Assembly (NCBI RefSeq): GCF_016598615.1
Contig: NZ_CP066831.1
Location: 5,270,001-5,334,000 of the forward strand
DNA: 64,000 nucleotides
Reading direction: 5' to 3'
Source: Streptomyces liliifuscus
GTDB lineage: Bacteria > Actinomycetota > Actinomycetes > Streptomycetales > Streptomycetaceae
Of this stretch, positions 51,115-58,934 are shown in pieces. Every line of letters starts with the position of its first letter. The stretch's first letter is position 1. Below the pieces are notes generated by a model. It saw nothing but the letters and a program-made list of their open reading frames with translations, did no database searches and was not told the origin of the DNA. A program made the position numbers and the translations under genes.

Positions 51115-51304
51115 TTGTGTGTTCTGTTGTGTTCGCTCTTCCTTCCGGGCTTTTCTTCCCGGTCGGCGTTGCGGGAACAACATTACATGACTGGCGGCGT
51201 GAGGCGAAATCCGTTTGTCGGACCTGACCTGACCTGCGAAAACGACCCCGAAGCGGCCCTCGGCGAGGCCCACGGGGCGCCCCGGAACGATCAAGGAACG
51301 ACCG

Positions 51305-51332
51305 AAGCCCCGGTCAGTGATGACCGGGGCTT
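51305..51332. terminator. Hairpin in the spacer between the two integration sites
   Basis: Perfect stem AAGCCCCGGTCA-GTGA-TGACCGGGGCTT. It lies in the roughly 230-bp chromosomal strip between tRNA-Arg and the tRNA-Ser fragment and would originally terminate tRNA-Ser transcription. Confidence 0.85.
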
Positions 51333-51345
51333 TCGGGATCTTCGG

Positions 51346-51404
51346 CGGAGGCGGAGGGATTTGAACCCTCGATGGGATTTAAGTCCCAAACCGCATTAGC
51401 AGTG
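51346..51404 (-). repeat. Left att of the second element: 3' fragment of tRNA-Ser(GCT)
   Basis: Read on the minus strand it gives the anticodon loop CTGCTAA (GCT), the 3' anticodon stem TGCGG, a long variable arm, T-loop GGGTTCAAATCCC and acceptor CGCCTCC plus G. The 5' half is absent: after the loop the sequence no longer pairs. The intact tRNA-Ser gene is expected at the far end of the element, outside the window. Confidence 0.85.
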
Positions 51405-51544
51405 TGTTGCCTGTCGTATGACGGTGACGCGCCGCGACTTCCCAAGACGCTTTCCCGCAGGCCGCACCAGGAGTGCCGTCGGACGCCGTTGACCCCCGTC
51501 GGAACGCGTACGCGCCTCTTGGTGCCATCGCCGTGCCATCGGAG
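51405..51544. other. AICE-2 left-end non-coding DNA
   Basis: Between the att fragment and the RHH-like gene (51545-51808). No gene or clear repeat seen; it should contain integrase or excisionase binding sites if the element is active. Confidence 0.4.
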
Positions 51545-51808
51545 TCAGCTCCCGCCGACGCCCTTCGGCCGGCCACCCTTCCGCGCCCGGCGCTCCGCCA
51601 ACTCCTGCTCGGCCTTGGCCAGGTCGGCTCGATCCTGCTCGTCACCGTGCTCGCGGACGCGGGCTCGCATGTGGTCGAGCAGGTCGTTCGTGCGGTCCGT
51701 GTCGAGCCTCTCGCAGATCCGTCCGTACGCGTCCCAGAGCGGCCCCGGTACCCGGATGGGGCGGGTCCTGGTGTGCCGGGGGGGTGGGCTTTCCTGCTCG
51801 CCGCTCAC
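51545..51808 (-). CDS. Small basic regulator, possibly ribbon-helix-helix
   Basis: 87 aa: RPIRVPGPLWDAYGRICERLDTDRTNDLLDHMRARV resembles a strand-helix-helix DNA-binding module, followed by an Arg/Glu/Ala helix (LAKAEQELAERRARKGGRPKG). GTG 51808 with GAGGGAG upstream. Three copies of a 13-bp palindromic motif lie directly upstream and may be its operators. Assignment as RHH is by eye only. Confidence 0.65.
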   Translation of the reverse strand: MSGEQESPPPRHTRTRPIRVPGPLWDAYGRICERLDTDRTNDLLDHMRARVREHGDEQDRADLAKAEQELAERRARKGGRPKGVGGS

Positions 51809-51821
51809 GCTGCTCCCTCTC

Positions 51822-51892
51822 TGTAGATGCAGGGAATCTTCGCATGAGCCTTGTGTATCTACAAGGTTTCCGGATACTATGTAGTTGCAAGG
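51822..51892. promoter_or_regulatory. Three iterated TGTA-n2-TRCA-RGG motifs
   Basis: TGTAGATGCAGGG (51822), TGTATCTACAAGG (51854) and TGTAGTTGCAAGG (51880) start 32 and 26 bp apart. Each core TGTAnnTRCA is palindromic. They lie between the RHH-like gene and the rightward basic-protein gene, so they could be repressor sites or iterons. Confidence 0.65.
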
Positions 51893-51984
51893 TTAGCCAC
51901 TCCGGAAACGGAGCGGCCCTCGGTCGGTGTTCGAGCACCGACTGAGGGCCTACGGAATCCACCTGACTCAACCAGGAGAACCGC

Positions 51985-52359
51985 GTGATGAAGTTTGCCA
52001 CCCGCCGCGAGCACCGCGCCAACCGCCGTGCCCTCCGCGCCACCCTCCGCCGCCGTACGGCCGGAACCCGCGCCATCCGCCGCGCCGTCCGCGCCGTCGC
52101 TACCGGCTCCCCTCAGCCCGTCCGTACCCGCCTCGTCGCGGCCGGCCTGGACGACGCCACCGCGAAGCGCTTCGCCGGAGCGTTCTCCCGCGGCCTCGTC
52201 GCCGACGACACCCGCGAGACGGTCATCAAGCTCAAGGGCCGGGTCCGCAAGACCGTCGCCGTGAAGCTCTACGCCGCGACCACGTTCGCCGCCCGCCTCG
52301 CCGCGTACCGGCCGAAGGACAAGACCGCCGCTGCCCAGTTCGCGGCCCTGGCTGCCTAG
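51985..52359 (+). CDS. Very basic protein of unknown function (124 aa)
   Basis: MMKFATRREHRANRRALRAT: the first 50 residues are about one-third Arg. The remainder is helical (VAAGLDDATAKRFAGAFSRGLVADD, FAARLAAYRPKDKTAAAQFAAL). AGGAG upstream of an adjacent GTG-ATG pair. Probably binds nucleic acid, judged only from charge. No family recognised; first of the rightward AICE-2 genes. Confidence 0.65.
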   Translation: MMKFATRREHRANRRALRATLRRRTAGTRAIRRAVRAVATGSPQPVRTRLVAAGLDDATAKRFAGAFSRGLVADDTRETVIKLKGRVRKTVAVKLYAATTFAARLAAYRPKDKTAAAQFAALAA

Positions 52360-52505
52360 TCCGCCACCCGCCCGCGCCTGCCCGGCCCGCGTTCTGAAGG
52401 ACGCGAATTCTACCGCCGGGTAACGGAGTTGGGCCGGACGTCCCCCGAACGGATGGGGGGCGCCTGGCCCACCCGCGGCGGGCCGACTACGAGGAGAAGA
52501 GCGAC

Positions 52506-53663
52506 GTGAACGCCACACCCGAGGGGACAGAGACCATGAACAACACCACAGCCATCGCCGCCGCCACCGCCCAGCTCGTCGCCGACCAGGCCATCGAGAC
52601 CCCGCTGCCCCGCGACATGGCCGGCTCGCCCGGAGAGCCGCGGACCCGCGCCGACGAGCCCGTCGAAGACGGAGCCCGCGGGCACGCCGACGTGGACGTC
52701 AAGGACGTCACCGTCTCCATCGGGGGCGCCGAACTCACCGGCGAGCTGGTCATCTGGTGGCCCGTCTCCCGCGTCGACCACCACATCGAGGCCGCGTACG
52801 ACCCCGCCGTGATCAGCCTCGCGCACGCCCAGAGCAGGCTCCGTACCGACCTCGCCGGGCGCGGCCTGAACGTCGAAGAGTTCATTGACGAGGACGCCAA
52901 GCCGGCCGTCTCCCCTGAGGTCGCCCGCGCCCTCGTCCAGATGGACGCCCAAGAGCAGACCGTCCGGGAGGCCGGCCTCTGGGACGCCAACTACGAGCGG
53001 GTGAACAACGCCCTGCGCGAGATGTTCATCGAGACGAACAGCGTCGGCCCCGTCCTCGAAGTCATCTTCCAGGGCGAGGTCGACCGCCTGGCCGCGAAGC
53101 ACGGCCTGCGTCTGGCGAGGGCGAACGAGAGCGCTGACAAGGATCTGGACGGGAAGCTCCTCGTCTGGCGGGAGTACGGGCTCGTGCTCCTGCCGCACGG
53201 CATGACCGCGAGGGACGCACTGGACCAGCTCCGTGCCGCCCTCGCCGAGGCCCGCGCCCCGCGGCTCACCCCCGCGCAGTCCAGCCTCGTCCTCGACGAG
53301 GACTTCGGCGGCCTGCGCTCCGCCGCACCCATCGAATCCACGATGCGCGACATCGACGACCAGCGCACCCCCGCCGAGAACGCGAAGACCCCGTTCCTCG
53401 CCGCGGAGATCGTTCAGCTCGACTGGGACCGCCTCTCCCCGGTCAACATCAACGGGCGCTGGCAGTCGCGCTCGGTCGACGGGCAGTTCACCAAGGTGTG
53501 GGTCCACTACGGCACCAACACCGCCGATGTGAGCCGTGAGAAGGCCCGCGACATCGCCCGGGAGATGCGGGAGTTCGCGGACCGGCTGGACGCGTTGGTC
53601 GACCGCGCGGATGAGATCGGCTCCAGCGACTTCACCGACGAGGCCCGCGCCAACAAGGCGTAG
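52506..53663 (+). CDS. Unknown AICE-2 protein (385 aa)
   Basis: GTG start with GAGGAGA 6-7 nt upstream. N-terminal low-complexity region, beta segment (DVDVKDVTVSIGGAELTGELVIWWPV), helical middle (LREMFIETNSVGPVLEVIFQGEVDRLAAKHG) and a C-terminal part with WDRLSPVNINGRWQSRSVDGQF plus a helical tail. No replication, relaxase or nuclease motif was recognised. One of the larger genes of the element and wholly uncharacterised by inspection. Confidence 0.7.
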   Translation: MNATPEGTETMNNTTAIAAATAQLVADQAIETPLPRDMAGSPGEPRTRADEPVEDGARGHADVDVKDVTVSIGGAELTGELVIWWPVSRVDHHIEAAYDPAVISLAHAQSRLRTDLAGRGLNVEEFIDEDAKPAVSPEVARALVQMDAQEQTVREAGLWDANYERVNNALREMFIETNSVGPVLEVIFQGEVDRLAAKHGLRLARANESADKDLDGKLLVWREYGLVLLPHGMTARDALDQLRAALAEARAPRLTPAQSSLVLDEDFGGLRSAAPIESTMRDIDDQRTPAENAKTPFLAAEIVQLDWDRLSPVNINGRWQSRSVDGQFTKVWVHYGTNTADVSREKARDIAREMREFADRLDALVDRADEIGSSDFTDEARANKA

Positions 53664-53752
53664 CGCACACCCAAGACGGCCCCGAGGCCGGCGACCCTAC
53701 CGCCGGCCCGGGGCCTTGATCAGCATCCTTCTGAGACAAGGAGTACTGACCC

Positions 53753-53896
53753 GTGCAGAACGTACCCGAGCAGGCCGCGCCTACCCGCCGCCTGGTCGCC
53801 GCGGGCGTCATCCGCCGGAGCGCGGACCGCACCCTCACCGTGCGCGTCACCGAGGCTGGCGTCACCGGCACCATCCGTAAGGGGGTCCGCCGGTGA
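53753..53896 (+). CDS. Small unknown protein (47 aa)
   Basis: MQNVPEQAAPTRRLVAAGVI; basic, beta-rich (RTLTVRVTEAGVTGTIRKGVRR). GTG start with AAGGAG 9 nt upstream. Its stop overlaps the next GTG start (GTGA). Begins a chain of overlapping genes that runs to 56041. Confidence 0.65.
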   Translation: MQNVPEQAAPTRRLVAAGVIRRSADRTLTVRVTEAGVTGTIRKGVRR

Positions 53897-54207
53897 CCGA
53901 GACCTGCCCCGTACCCGCCGCCGCGGCCCACGTGCCGAGCGACCTCGCCGTCGCGATCCGCGTCGCGCAGAAGATGCTCGCCACGTACGGCGTCGTCGAC
54001 AGCGGCGACATCTTCGCCTACGCCCAGGCCCACGGCGGACTCGTCGAGGCCCTGCGCATCGTGCTCCGCGCCGTCGGCTCCGAGCCGTGCCAGCCCGTGG
54101 CTCCTCTTCCCGAGAAGACCAACCAGGACGAGGCCGTCCGCCGCTCGGTCGACGCGCAGTTCCCCGTCGTCGCCGCGTTCCTCGCCGACGAGCGAGGTGG
54201 CCAGTGA
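53893..54207 (+). CDS. Unknown AICE-2 protein (104 aa)
   Basis: MTETCPVPAAAAHVPSDLAV, mostly helical (IRVAQKMLATYGVVDSGDIFAYAQAHGGLVEALRIVLRAVG). No motif recognised. Both ends overlap neighbours (GTGA), so expression is coupled to the chain. Confidence 0.65.
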   Translation: MTETCPVPAAAAHVPSDLAVAIRVAQKMLATYGVVDSGDIFAYAQAHGGLVEALRIVLRAVGSEPCQPVAPLPEKTNQDEAVRRSVDAQFPVVAAFLADERGGQ

Positions 54208-54581
54208 GCACCGAGCCCCGCACGATCACGCTGGCCACTCGCGACCACGGCGACGTCACCCTCGACGAACCCGCCTGGTGCATCGGCCACCCTGACCACC
54301 GGCCCGACGACTACCGCGCCGACATCCTCCACCAGGGCCCCGGCGTCACCCTCACCTTCCGCGGCCACCACATCGCCGATGCCAGCCTCGTGCAGTCCCC
54401 GTTCACGGAGATCGACGTCCCGGATCTGTCCAGCCTTACGCCCGGCGTGTCCGTGTCTCTGATCGGCAGGACCCTCGACCCGGCCGGCCTCTACTCCCTC
54501 GCGGCCTCGCTCGATGGCTACGCCGACCGGTTGCGCGACATGGCCGACCAGCTGTCCGTGCTCCTCGGGGGTGCGGAGTGA
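54204..54581 (+). CDS. DUF6907-like protein
   Basis: 125 aa. PAWCIGHPDHRPDDYRADILHQGPGVTLTF follows the W-C-x2-H-x2-H pattern of the DUF6907 family common in actinomycete mobile elements; the rest (LYSLAASLDGYADRLRDMADQL) is helical. GTG start inside the GTGA overlap. Function unknown. Confidence 0.65.
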   Translation: MSTEPRTITLATRDHGDVTLDEPAWCIGHPDHRPDDYRADILHQGPGVTLTFRGHHIADASLVQSPFTEIDVPDLSSLTPGVSVSLIGRTLDPAGLYSLAASLDGYADRLRDMADQLSVLLGGAE

Positions 54582-54775
54582 AGCGCGGTCCCGTCCGTCG
54601 GCCAACCGAGCACGCGGCCCTCGCGTCCGTGTGCCGGTCCACCCGGCGTCTCCCGTCTGTTCCCGCCCTGATGGCTGCGCTGCTCGACGCGAACGCGCGC
54701 CGTGACCGTGAAGGCGTCCAGCTGGCCGCGCACCGTGTGGTGCGCGTCGCCGCCCCGGAGGTGGGCGAGTCGTGA
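54578..54775 (+). CDS. Small basic protein (65 aa)
   Basis: MKRGPVRRPTEHAALASVCR: Arg-rich, helical (ALMAALLDANARRDREGVQLAAHRVV). Overlaps both neighbours by GTGA. No family recognised. Confidence 0.6.
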   Translation: MKRGPVRRPTEHAALASVCRSTRRLPSVPALMAALLDANARRDREGVQLAAHRVVRVAAPEVGES

Positions 54776-55554
54776 CAACTGACAGCACCCGTACGTGGAT
54801 CCGCCGCACGTCGACCGCGGCCGGCCTCGCCTACACCGCCATCGCCGAATACGAGTTGGCCCGCCGACTGGGAGCGCAGCAGCCGATCGCCGTGATGCTG
54901 CCGCTCTCCCTGGACTGCTACGTGATCGCCGCCCTGAAGTGGTTCCGGGCGTTCGACGTCGCCCTCTCGCTCATCCTGATGTGCGCCGCGCAGGTCGCCG
55001 CTCACGCCCTCGACGCGGGCGTGGTGAAGGTGAGCCTCGAACTCGTCACGGTCGTCTCGATCCTCGTACCGGTCGCGCTGTGGAGGACACACGCGCTCGC
55101 CCGCGACGAGCACGAGGTGCCCATCGAGCCGGTTGTCGAGTACGCGGCGGCCGTCGAGCGGGTGCCCGTACCCGAGGCGTACCCGGAGCTCGCCGAGGCT
55201 GTACCTGCCGTGCCCGCGGCCGTGCCTCCGGGCGTCCGGCTGCTGCCCATCGTGGCGCGCCCCGGGCCGGTCGACGAGGAGCCCGTACCCGCCGCTCAGG
55301 TACCCGTACCCGAGCCCGTACCTGAGGAGCAGGTACACCCCGATCCGCACCCCCTCCACGATCTGTTCGTCGGGCGCGGCAAGGAGCCGGAGGAGCCGGA
55401 GGACGACCCGGTGTACCCGGACCCGCTCATCCCCCAGGTACAGGCCGACTTCGGCAACGAGGTACCCGGGGTACGTCGGTTGAAGGAGACGTACTCGATC
55501 GGCCAGGGCCGCGCCCAGCGCATCCGTGACGAGCTGATGGGGGTGCGCACATGA
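54772..55554 (+). CDS. DUF2637/SpdB-type membrane protein with GTACCCG-rich linker
   Basis: 260 aa. Three membrane helices in the first 110 residues (TAAGLAYTAIAEYELARRLG, MLPLSLDCYVIAALKWFRAF, LILMCAAQVAAHAL), a long Val-Pro-Glu linker (about 115-225), and a C-terminal HTH-like segment (VRRLKETYSIGQGRAQRIRDELMG). SpdB-like spread factor. The linker DNA is packed with GTACCCG and uses the otherwise avoided Val codon GTA before Pro. GTG start in a GTGA overlap. Confidence 0.85.
   Translation: MTTDSTRTWIRRTSTAAGLAYTAIAEYELARRLGAQQPIAVMLPLSLDCYVIAALKWFRAFDVALSLILMCAAQVAAHALDAGVVKVSLELVTVVSILVPVALWRTHALARDEHEVPIEPVVEYAAAVERVPVPEAYPELAEAVPAVPAAVPPGVRLLPIVARPGPVDEEPVPAAQVPVPEPVPEEQVHPDPHPLHDLFVGRGKEPEEPEDDPVYPDPLIPQVQADFGNEVPGVRRLKETYSIGQGRAQRIRDELMGVRT
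55168..55468 (+). repeat. GTACCCG motif array, part 1 (inside the SpdB-like gene)
   Basis: Seven exact GTACCCG heptamers start at 55168, 55179, 55285, 55300, 55306, 55413 and 55462, plus GTACCTG at 55201 and 55318 and GTACACC at 55333. They occur in more than one codon phase (GTA-CCC-G and G-TAC-CCG). Confidence 0.85.
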
Positions 55555-55724
55555 GGTGGATCCTCCTCGGCGCCCTGCTCGGGCTGCTGCTCCTCTGGCC
55601 CTCGCTCCTCACGGTCCTCGCCGCCGCGGTCGCATGGGTCATCTCGAAGCCCGTCATCGTCGCGTTCGCCCTCGGCCTCGCAGCCCGCCCCCACCTGCCC
55701 CGCATGCGGAGGTGGGCCCGATGA
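55551..55724 (+). CDS. Small membrane protein (57 aa)
   Basis: MRWILLGALLGLLLLWPSLL: two hydrophobic helices and a basic end (HLPRMRRWAR). ATG overlaps the SpdB stop and its own stop overlaps the next ATG. Spd-type spread protein by position. Confidence 0.75.
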   Translation: MRWILLGALLGLLLLWPSLLTVLAAAVAWVISKPVIVAFALGLAARPHLPRMRRWAR

Positions 55725-56041
55725 GCGACGCCCTCGACAAGGCCGAGGCCGCGGTCAGAGAGGCCTCGACGGACACGGCCGCGGTGCAGCTGGCGTTCGC
55801 CGCGATGGAGCTGGCCAAGCTGGCTCAGCAGCAGACGGCCGGCCCCGCTCCGTGCCAGCACGACCACGGCCGCCGACCCGGGCGCAGCGCCGGTGAGTGG
55901 ATCGGCATCTCCTGCGCCATCTGCATCGGTGGCGTCGGGATCGCTTTCGCGTCCATCGCGATCGCCATCGGCGGCATCTCCGTGGCGATCCTCGCGCTGG
56001 TCCTGCGCTCGATGTGGCGGGACGTCCAGAAGCGGCGCTGA
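55721..56041 (+). CDS. SpdD-like membrane protein (106 aa)
   Basis: Helical N-terminus (ALDKAEAAVREASTDTAAVQLAF), then two membrane segments (EWIGISCAICIGGVGIAFASIA, ISVAILALVLRSMWRDV) and a basic end. Same layout as the SpdD-like protein of AICE-1. Last gene of the overlapping chain. Confidence 0.78.
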   Translation: MSDALDKAEAAVREASTDTAAVQLAFAAMELAKLAQQQTAGPAPCQHDHGRRPGRSAGEWIGISCAICIGGVGIAFASIAIAIGGISVAILALVLRSMWRDVQKRR

Positions 56042-56138
56042 CCCGGCCCTTCCGTCCTCCGTCAACCACGGTCGTCACGGCCGCGGTTGCGGGGGTGCGG
56101 TGGGGCCGGACAGCCCGGCCCACGACCAGGGAGCCCTC

Positions 56139-56318
56139 ATGGCCGCGACCAATCGAGACCCGCACAACGCCCGCGAGTTGGCGGCCGTCGTCCTCCTCGG
56201 CGCCCGCATCACCCGGCGCGAGCGCCTCGGCAAGCCGACCAAGCGCCTGGAGAACCGCGTCGACCGCATCCGCGAGGAGGCGCAGAAGCGCGAGGACGCC
56301 CGGCGCCAGAAGAAGTAG
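56139..56318 (+). CDS. Small basic helical protein (59 aa)
   Basis: MAATNRDPHNARELAAVVLL: amphipathic, Arg/Lys-rich (RRERLGKPTKRLENRVDRIREEAQKRED). AGGGAG 6 nt before the ATG. Sits between spd genes and tra; no family recognised. Confidence 0.65.
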   Translation: MAATNRDPHNARELAAVVLLGARITRRERLGKPTKRLENRVDRIREEAQKREDARRQKK

Positions 56319-56501
56319 GTACCCCACGGGGCGGCCGTACCCGGCACAGGTACACCGGCCGCCCCGTGTCCCGAACGTCCCTGAGAACGACCGGAGAGAC
56401 CAGCATGACGGACACCGTCCTCGCCCCCGACCAGACCACGGCAGGTACACCCGTACCCGATGTACCCGAGCAGGCGAGTACACCAGGTACCCCCGTACCC
56501 G
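56319..56501 (+). repeat. GTACCCG motif array, part 2 (before and at the 5' end of traB)
   Basis: Exact GTACCCG at 56337, 56453, 56462 and 56495, GTACCCC at 56319 and 56487, GTACACC at 56350, 56445 and 56478. The first three lie in the non-coding gap, the rest in the traB start region. Candidate translocase recognition or clt-type site. Confidence 0.85.
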
Positions 56502-58495
56502 TCGACAACCCGAAGCTCCCCGATCCCGGCGTCACCACGGAGAAGCGGCGCCCGATCATCGCCCCGTGGATGCGCTCGACGAACGACTTCCTCGCCACCG
56601 TGAAGCGCGCGGCCGGGCATGCCGGGTACGCCTCCACGTACCACGGGGTGCGCCTCCCCTGGTACGGCACGCAGTTGACGATGATGGCCCCGCGCGGCAC
56701 CGCCCGCCTCGTCGCCTCCACCGGCCGCTGGGTGTGGGACCGCGAGGCCGCACCCCTCCGCGACTGGGCCGTCCGCACCGAAGACGTCGACGAGTACATG
56801 CGCCTCGCCCGCCTCCGCGCCGGACGAGTCCGCCTGCGCGGCTTCGTCACCGTCGTCGCCGCGGTGTTCGGCCTCGGCTTCGCCCTCTGGCTGTACGTCA
56901 TGGCCCCGGAGTTCCTCTACCTGTTCGCGGTCGGCGGGGTGCTGACCCTCGGCTACTTCGGCCAGCAGCCCGACGCCCCCGTCATCGGCCCCGCGGTCGT
57001 GCGCACCGAGCTGCAGAAGCTCACCGGCTCGATCGTGCTGCGCGCCCTCGACTCGATCGGCAACGCCAAGATCTCCGCCGCGGTGAAGAAGGGCGGCGAC
57101 ATGAACGGCATGCGCTTCACCAGCGAGATCACCCGCGACGGCCCCGGCTACCGGGCCGACCTCGACCTCCCGTACGGCGTCGTCCCCGAGGACGTGATGG
57201 AGGAGCGCCAGGCGCTCGCCTCCGGCCTGCGCCGAAAGCTCGGCTGCGTGTGGCCCTCCGGCGACCCGACCGAGCATGAGGGCCGGCTGATCCTGTGGGT
57301 GGGCGACAAGCCCATGAACGAGACGACGAAGCCCCCGTGGCCGCTGCTGAAGGATGGGCAGGTCGACCTCTTCAAGCCGGTCGTGTTCGGCAACGACCAG
57401 CGTATGAGGGACATCGTGGTCACCCTGATGTTCGCCTCGATCATGATCGGCTCCATCCCCAGGATGGGGAAGACGTTCCTGCTCAGGCTGCTGCTCCTCA
57501 TCGCCGCGCTCGACCCGCGCGCGGAGCTGTACGGCTTCGACTTCAAGGGCACCGGCGACCTCGGCCCGCTGGAGCCGGTCATGCACCGCTACCGGTCCGG
57601 CGAGGACGACGACGACCTGCTGTACGTCCTGCACGCCATGCGGGAGCTGAAAGAGGAGCTGCGCCGACGCGCGAAGGTGATCCGCCACCTGCCTAAGTCC
57701 CGCTGCCCCGAGTCGAAGGTCACCCCTGCCCTGGCCAGTGACAAGAGCCTCGGCCTGCACCCCATCGTCGTCGGCTTCGACGAGTGCCAAGTCCCCTTCG
57801 AGCACGAGAAGTACGGCGCCGAGCTGGAGTCCATCTGTACGGACGTCGCCAAGCGCGGCCCGGCCCTCGGCATCGTCGGCATGTTCGCGACGCAGCGCCC
57901 CGACGCCAAGAGCCTGCCGCCCGGCATCTCCGCGAACGCCGTGCTGCGGTTCTGCCTGAAGGTGATGGGCCACACCGCGAACGACATGGTCCTCGGGACC
58001 GGCGCGTACAAGGCCGGCATCCGCGCGACCATGTTCAGCCGCTCGGACCGTGGCATCTGCTGGATGTCCGGCGAGGGCGACGACCCGCAGATCGTGGCCT
58101 CCGCATTCGTCGACGGGCCCGCGGCCGAGCTGGTCGTCACCCGCGCCCGCCAGCTGCGCGAGGACTACGGCAACATCACCGGTCACGCCCTCGGCCAGGG
58201 GCCCGCCGAGCAGCGCGGGATGGACGTCCTCGGCGACGTGCTGAAGGCGTTCGGCCCGGACGACGAGCAGCTGTGGTGCGAGCGGATCGCGGCCCGCCTC
58301 TCCGGCTCCCTGCCGGACGTCTACGGCGAGTGGACCACCGCGTCCGTCGCCCCGGCGCTGAAGCCCTGGGGTGTCGCCACGGCGGACGTGTGGGCCACCG
58401 GGGAGGACGGCAAGGGCACCACGAAGCGCGGCATCAAGCGGGCCGACATCGCCGCCGCCATCACCCGCCGCAACGCGGACCGGGCCGCGGCGTAG
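56405..58495 (+). CDS. FtsK-type conjugative DNA translocase TraB
   Basis: 696 aa. Pro/Val-rich N-terminus, two membrane helices at about 146-185 (FVTVVAAVFGLGFALWLYVM, FLYLFAVGGVLTLGYF), then the motor. Walker A is GSIPRMGKT (about 349-357), with YGFDFKGTGDL, Walker B HPIVVGFDECQV (about 452-463) and FATQRPDAKSLPPGI after it. The C-terminus is winged-helix-like and ends AAITRRNADRAAA. It pumps double-stranded DNA between mycelia and recognises short repeats through the C-terminal domain in known TraB proteins. The GTACCCG array overlaps its start. Confidence 0.93.
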   Translation: MTDTVLAPDQTTAGTPVPDVPEQASTPGTPVPVDNPKLPDPGVTTEKRRPIIAPWMRSTNDFLATVKRAAGHAGYASTYHGVRLPWYGTQLTMMAPRGTARLVASTGRWVWDREAAPLRDWAVRTEDVDEYMRLARLRAGRVRLRGFVTVVAAVFGLGFALWLYVMAPEFLYLFAVGGVLTLGYFGQQPDAPVIGPAVVRTELQKLTGSIVLRALDSIGNAKISAAVKKGGDMNGMRFTSEITRDGPGYRADLDLPYGVVPEDVMEERQALASGLRRKLGCVWPSGDPTEHEGRLILWVGDKPMNETTKPPWPLLKDGQVDLFKPVVFGNDQRMRDIVVTLMFASIMIGSIPRMGKTFLLRLLLLIAALDPRAELYGFDFKGTGDLGPLEPVMHRYRSGEDDDDLLYVLHAMRELKEELRRRAKVIRHLPKSRCPESKVTPALASDKSLGLHPIVVGFDECQVPFEHEKYGAELESICTDVAKRGPALGIVGMFATQRPDAKSLPPGISANAVLRFCLKVMGHTANDMVLGTGAYKAGIRATMFSRSDRGICWMSGEGDDPQIVASAFVDGPAAELVVTRARQLREDYGNITGHALGQGPAEQRGMDVLGDVLKAFGPDDEQLWCERIAARLSGSLPDVYGEWTTASVAPALKPWGVATADVWATGEDGKGTTKRGIKRADIAAAITRRNADRAAA

Positions 58496-58507
58496 GCCCG
58501 GACGGGG

Positions 58508-58546
58508 GTGCTTGGCCTAGCACCGGCAAGTGCTTGGCCTAGCACC
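58508..58546. repeat. Two tandem near-palindromes after traB
   Basis: GTGCTTGGCCTAGCACC occurs at 58508-58524 and again at 58530-58546, starts 22 bp apart. Each 16-mer is symmetric except for one base pair. A looser relative, CACCTAGCGCCTAGC, follows near 58579-58593. Confidence 0.85.
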
Positions 58547-58640
58547 CCCGCTAGTACCAGAACCGAGCCCTGACCAGGCACCTAGCGCCTAGCAGGGCCG
58601 CCCCTGGAAACGGGAAACACCCACGGATACGGGAGTCGAG

Positions 58641-58871
58641 ATGCTGATCCTTGCTGCTTGCGGACTGGTCGTCGGAGGGCTCGGCTACTACCTCGTGCTC
58701 TGCGCGGTGCGGCCGTTCGGCGCGTGCCGGAAGTGCGACGGATCCGGGGAGACGGAGCGGTGGCGGAAGACTCGGACGTGCCCGCGCTGCCGCGGGAAGA
58801 AGCTCCGGCTCCGCCTTGGCCGACGAGCGCACAACGCGTGGCGCCGTACGTACGACGCCGGCACCGACTGA
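58641..58871 (+). CDS. Membrane-anchored zinc-ribbon protein (76 aa)
   Basis: One N-terminal membrane helix (MLILAACGLVVGGLGYYLVL), then two CxxC pairs (CRKCDGSGETERW and CPRCRGKKLRLR) as in DnaJ-type zinc ribbons, and a basic tail. Comparable short zinc-ribbon genes are frequent in actinomycete elements (see 47981 in AICE-1, which lacks the anchor). Function unknown. Confidence 0.75.
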   Translation: MLILAACGLVVGGLGYYLVLCAVRPFGACRKCDGSGETERWRKTRTCPRCRGKKLRLRLGRRAHNAWRRTYDAGTD

Positions 58872-58934
58872 GCCCCGTGGCCGGAGCCCGCCGCGCCCCT
58901 GCCCCTTCTCGGCCGTCAGGCGTAGCGTTTCGGG

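Noticed and set aside
51346..51404. A functional tRNA-Ser gene
   Set aside because: The 5' half and the 5' anticodon stem are missing; it is an att remnant.
55168..56501. CRISPR array
   Set aside because: The heptamers are too short and irregularly spaced, there are no unique spacers of constant length, and they lie inside genes. No CRISPR or Cas gene was seen in the window.
53632..58186. Long minus-strand frames opposite AICE-2 genes
   Set aside because: They lack coding character and mirror the high-GC third positions of the rightward genes.
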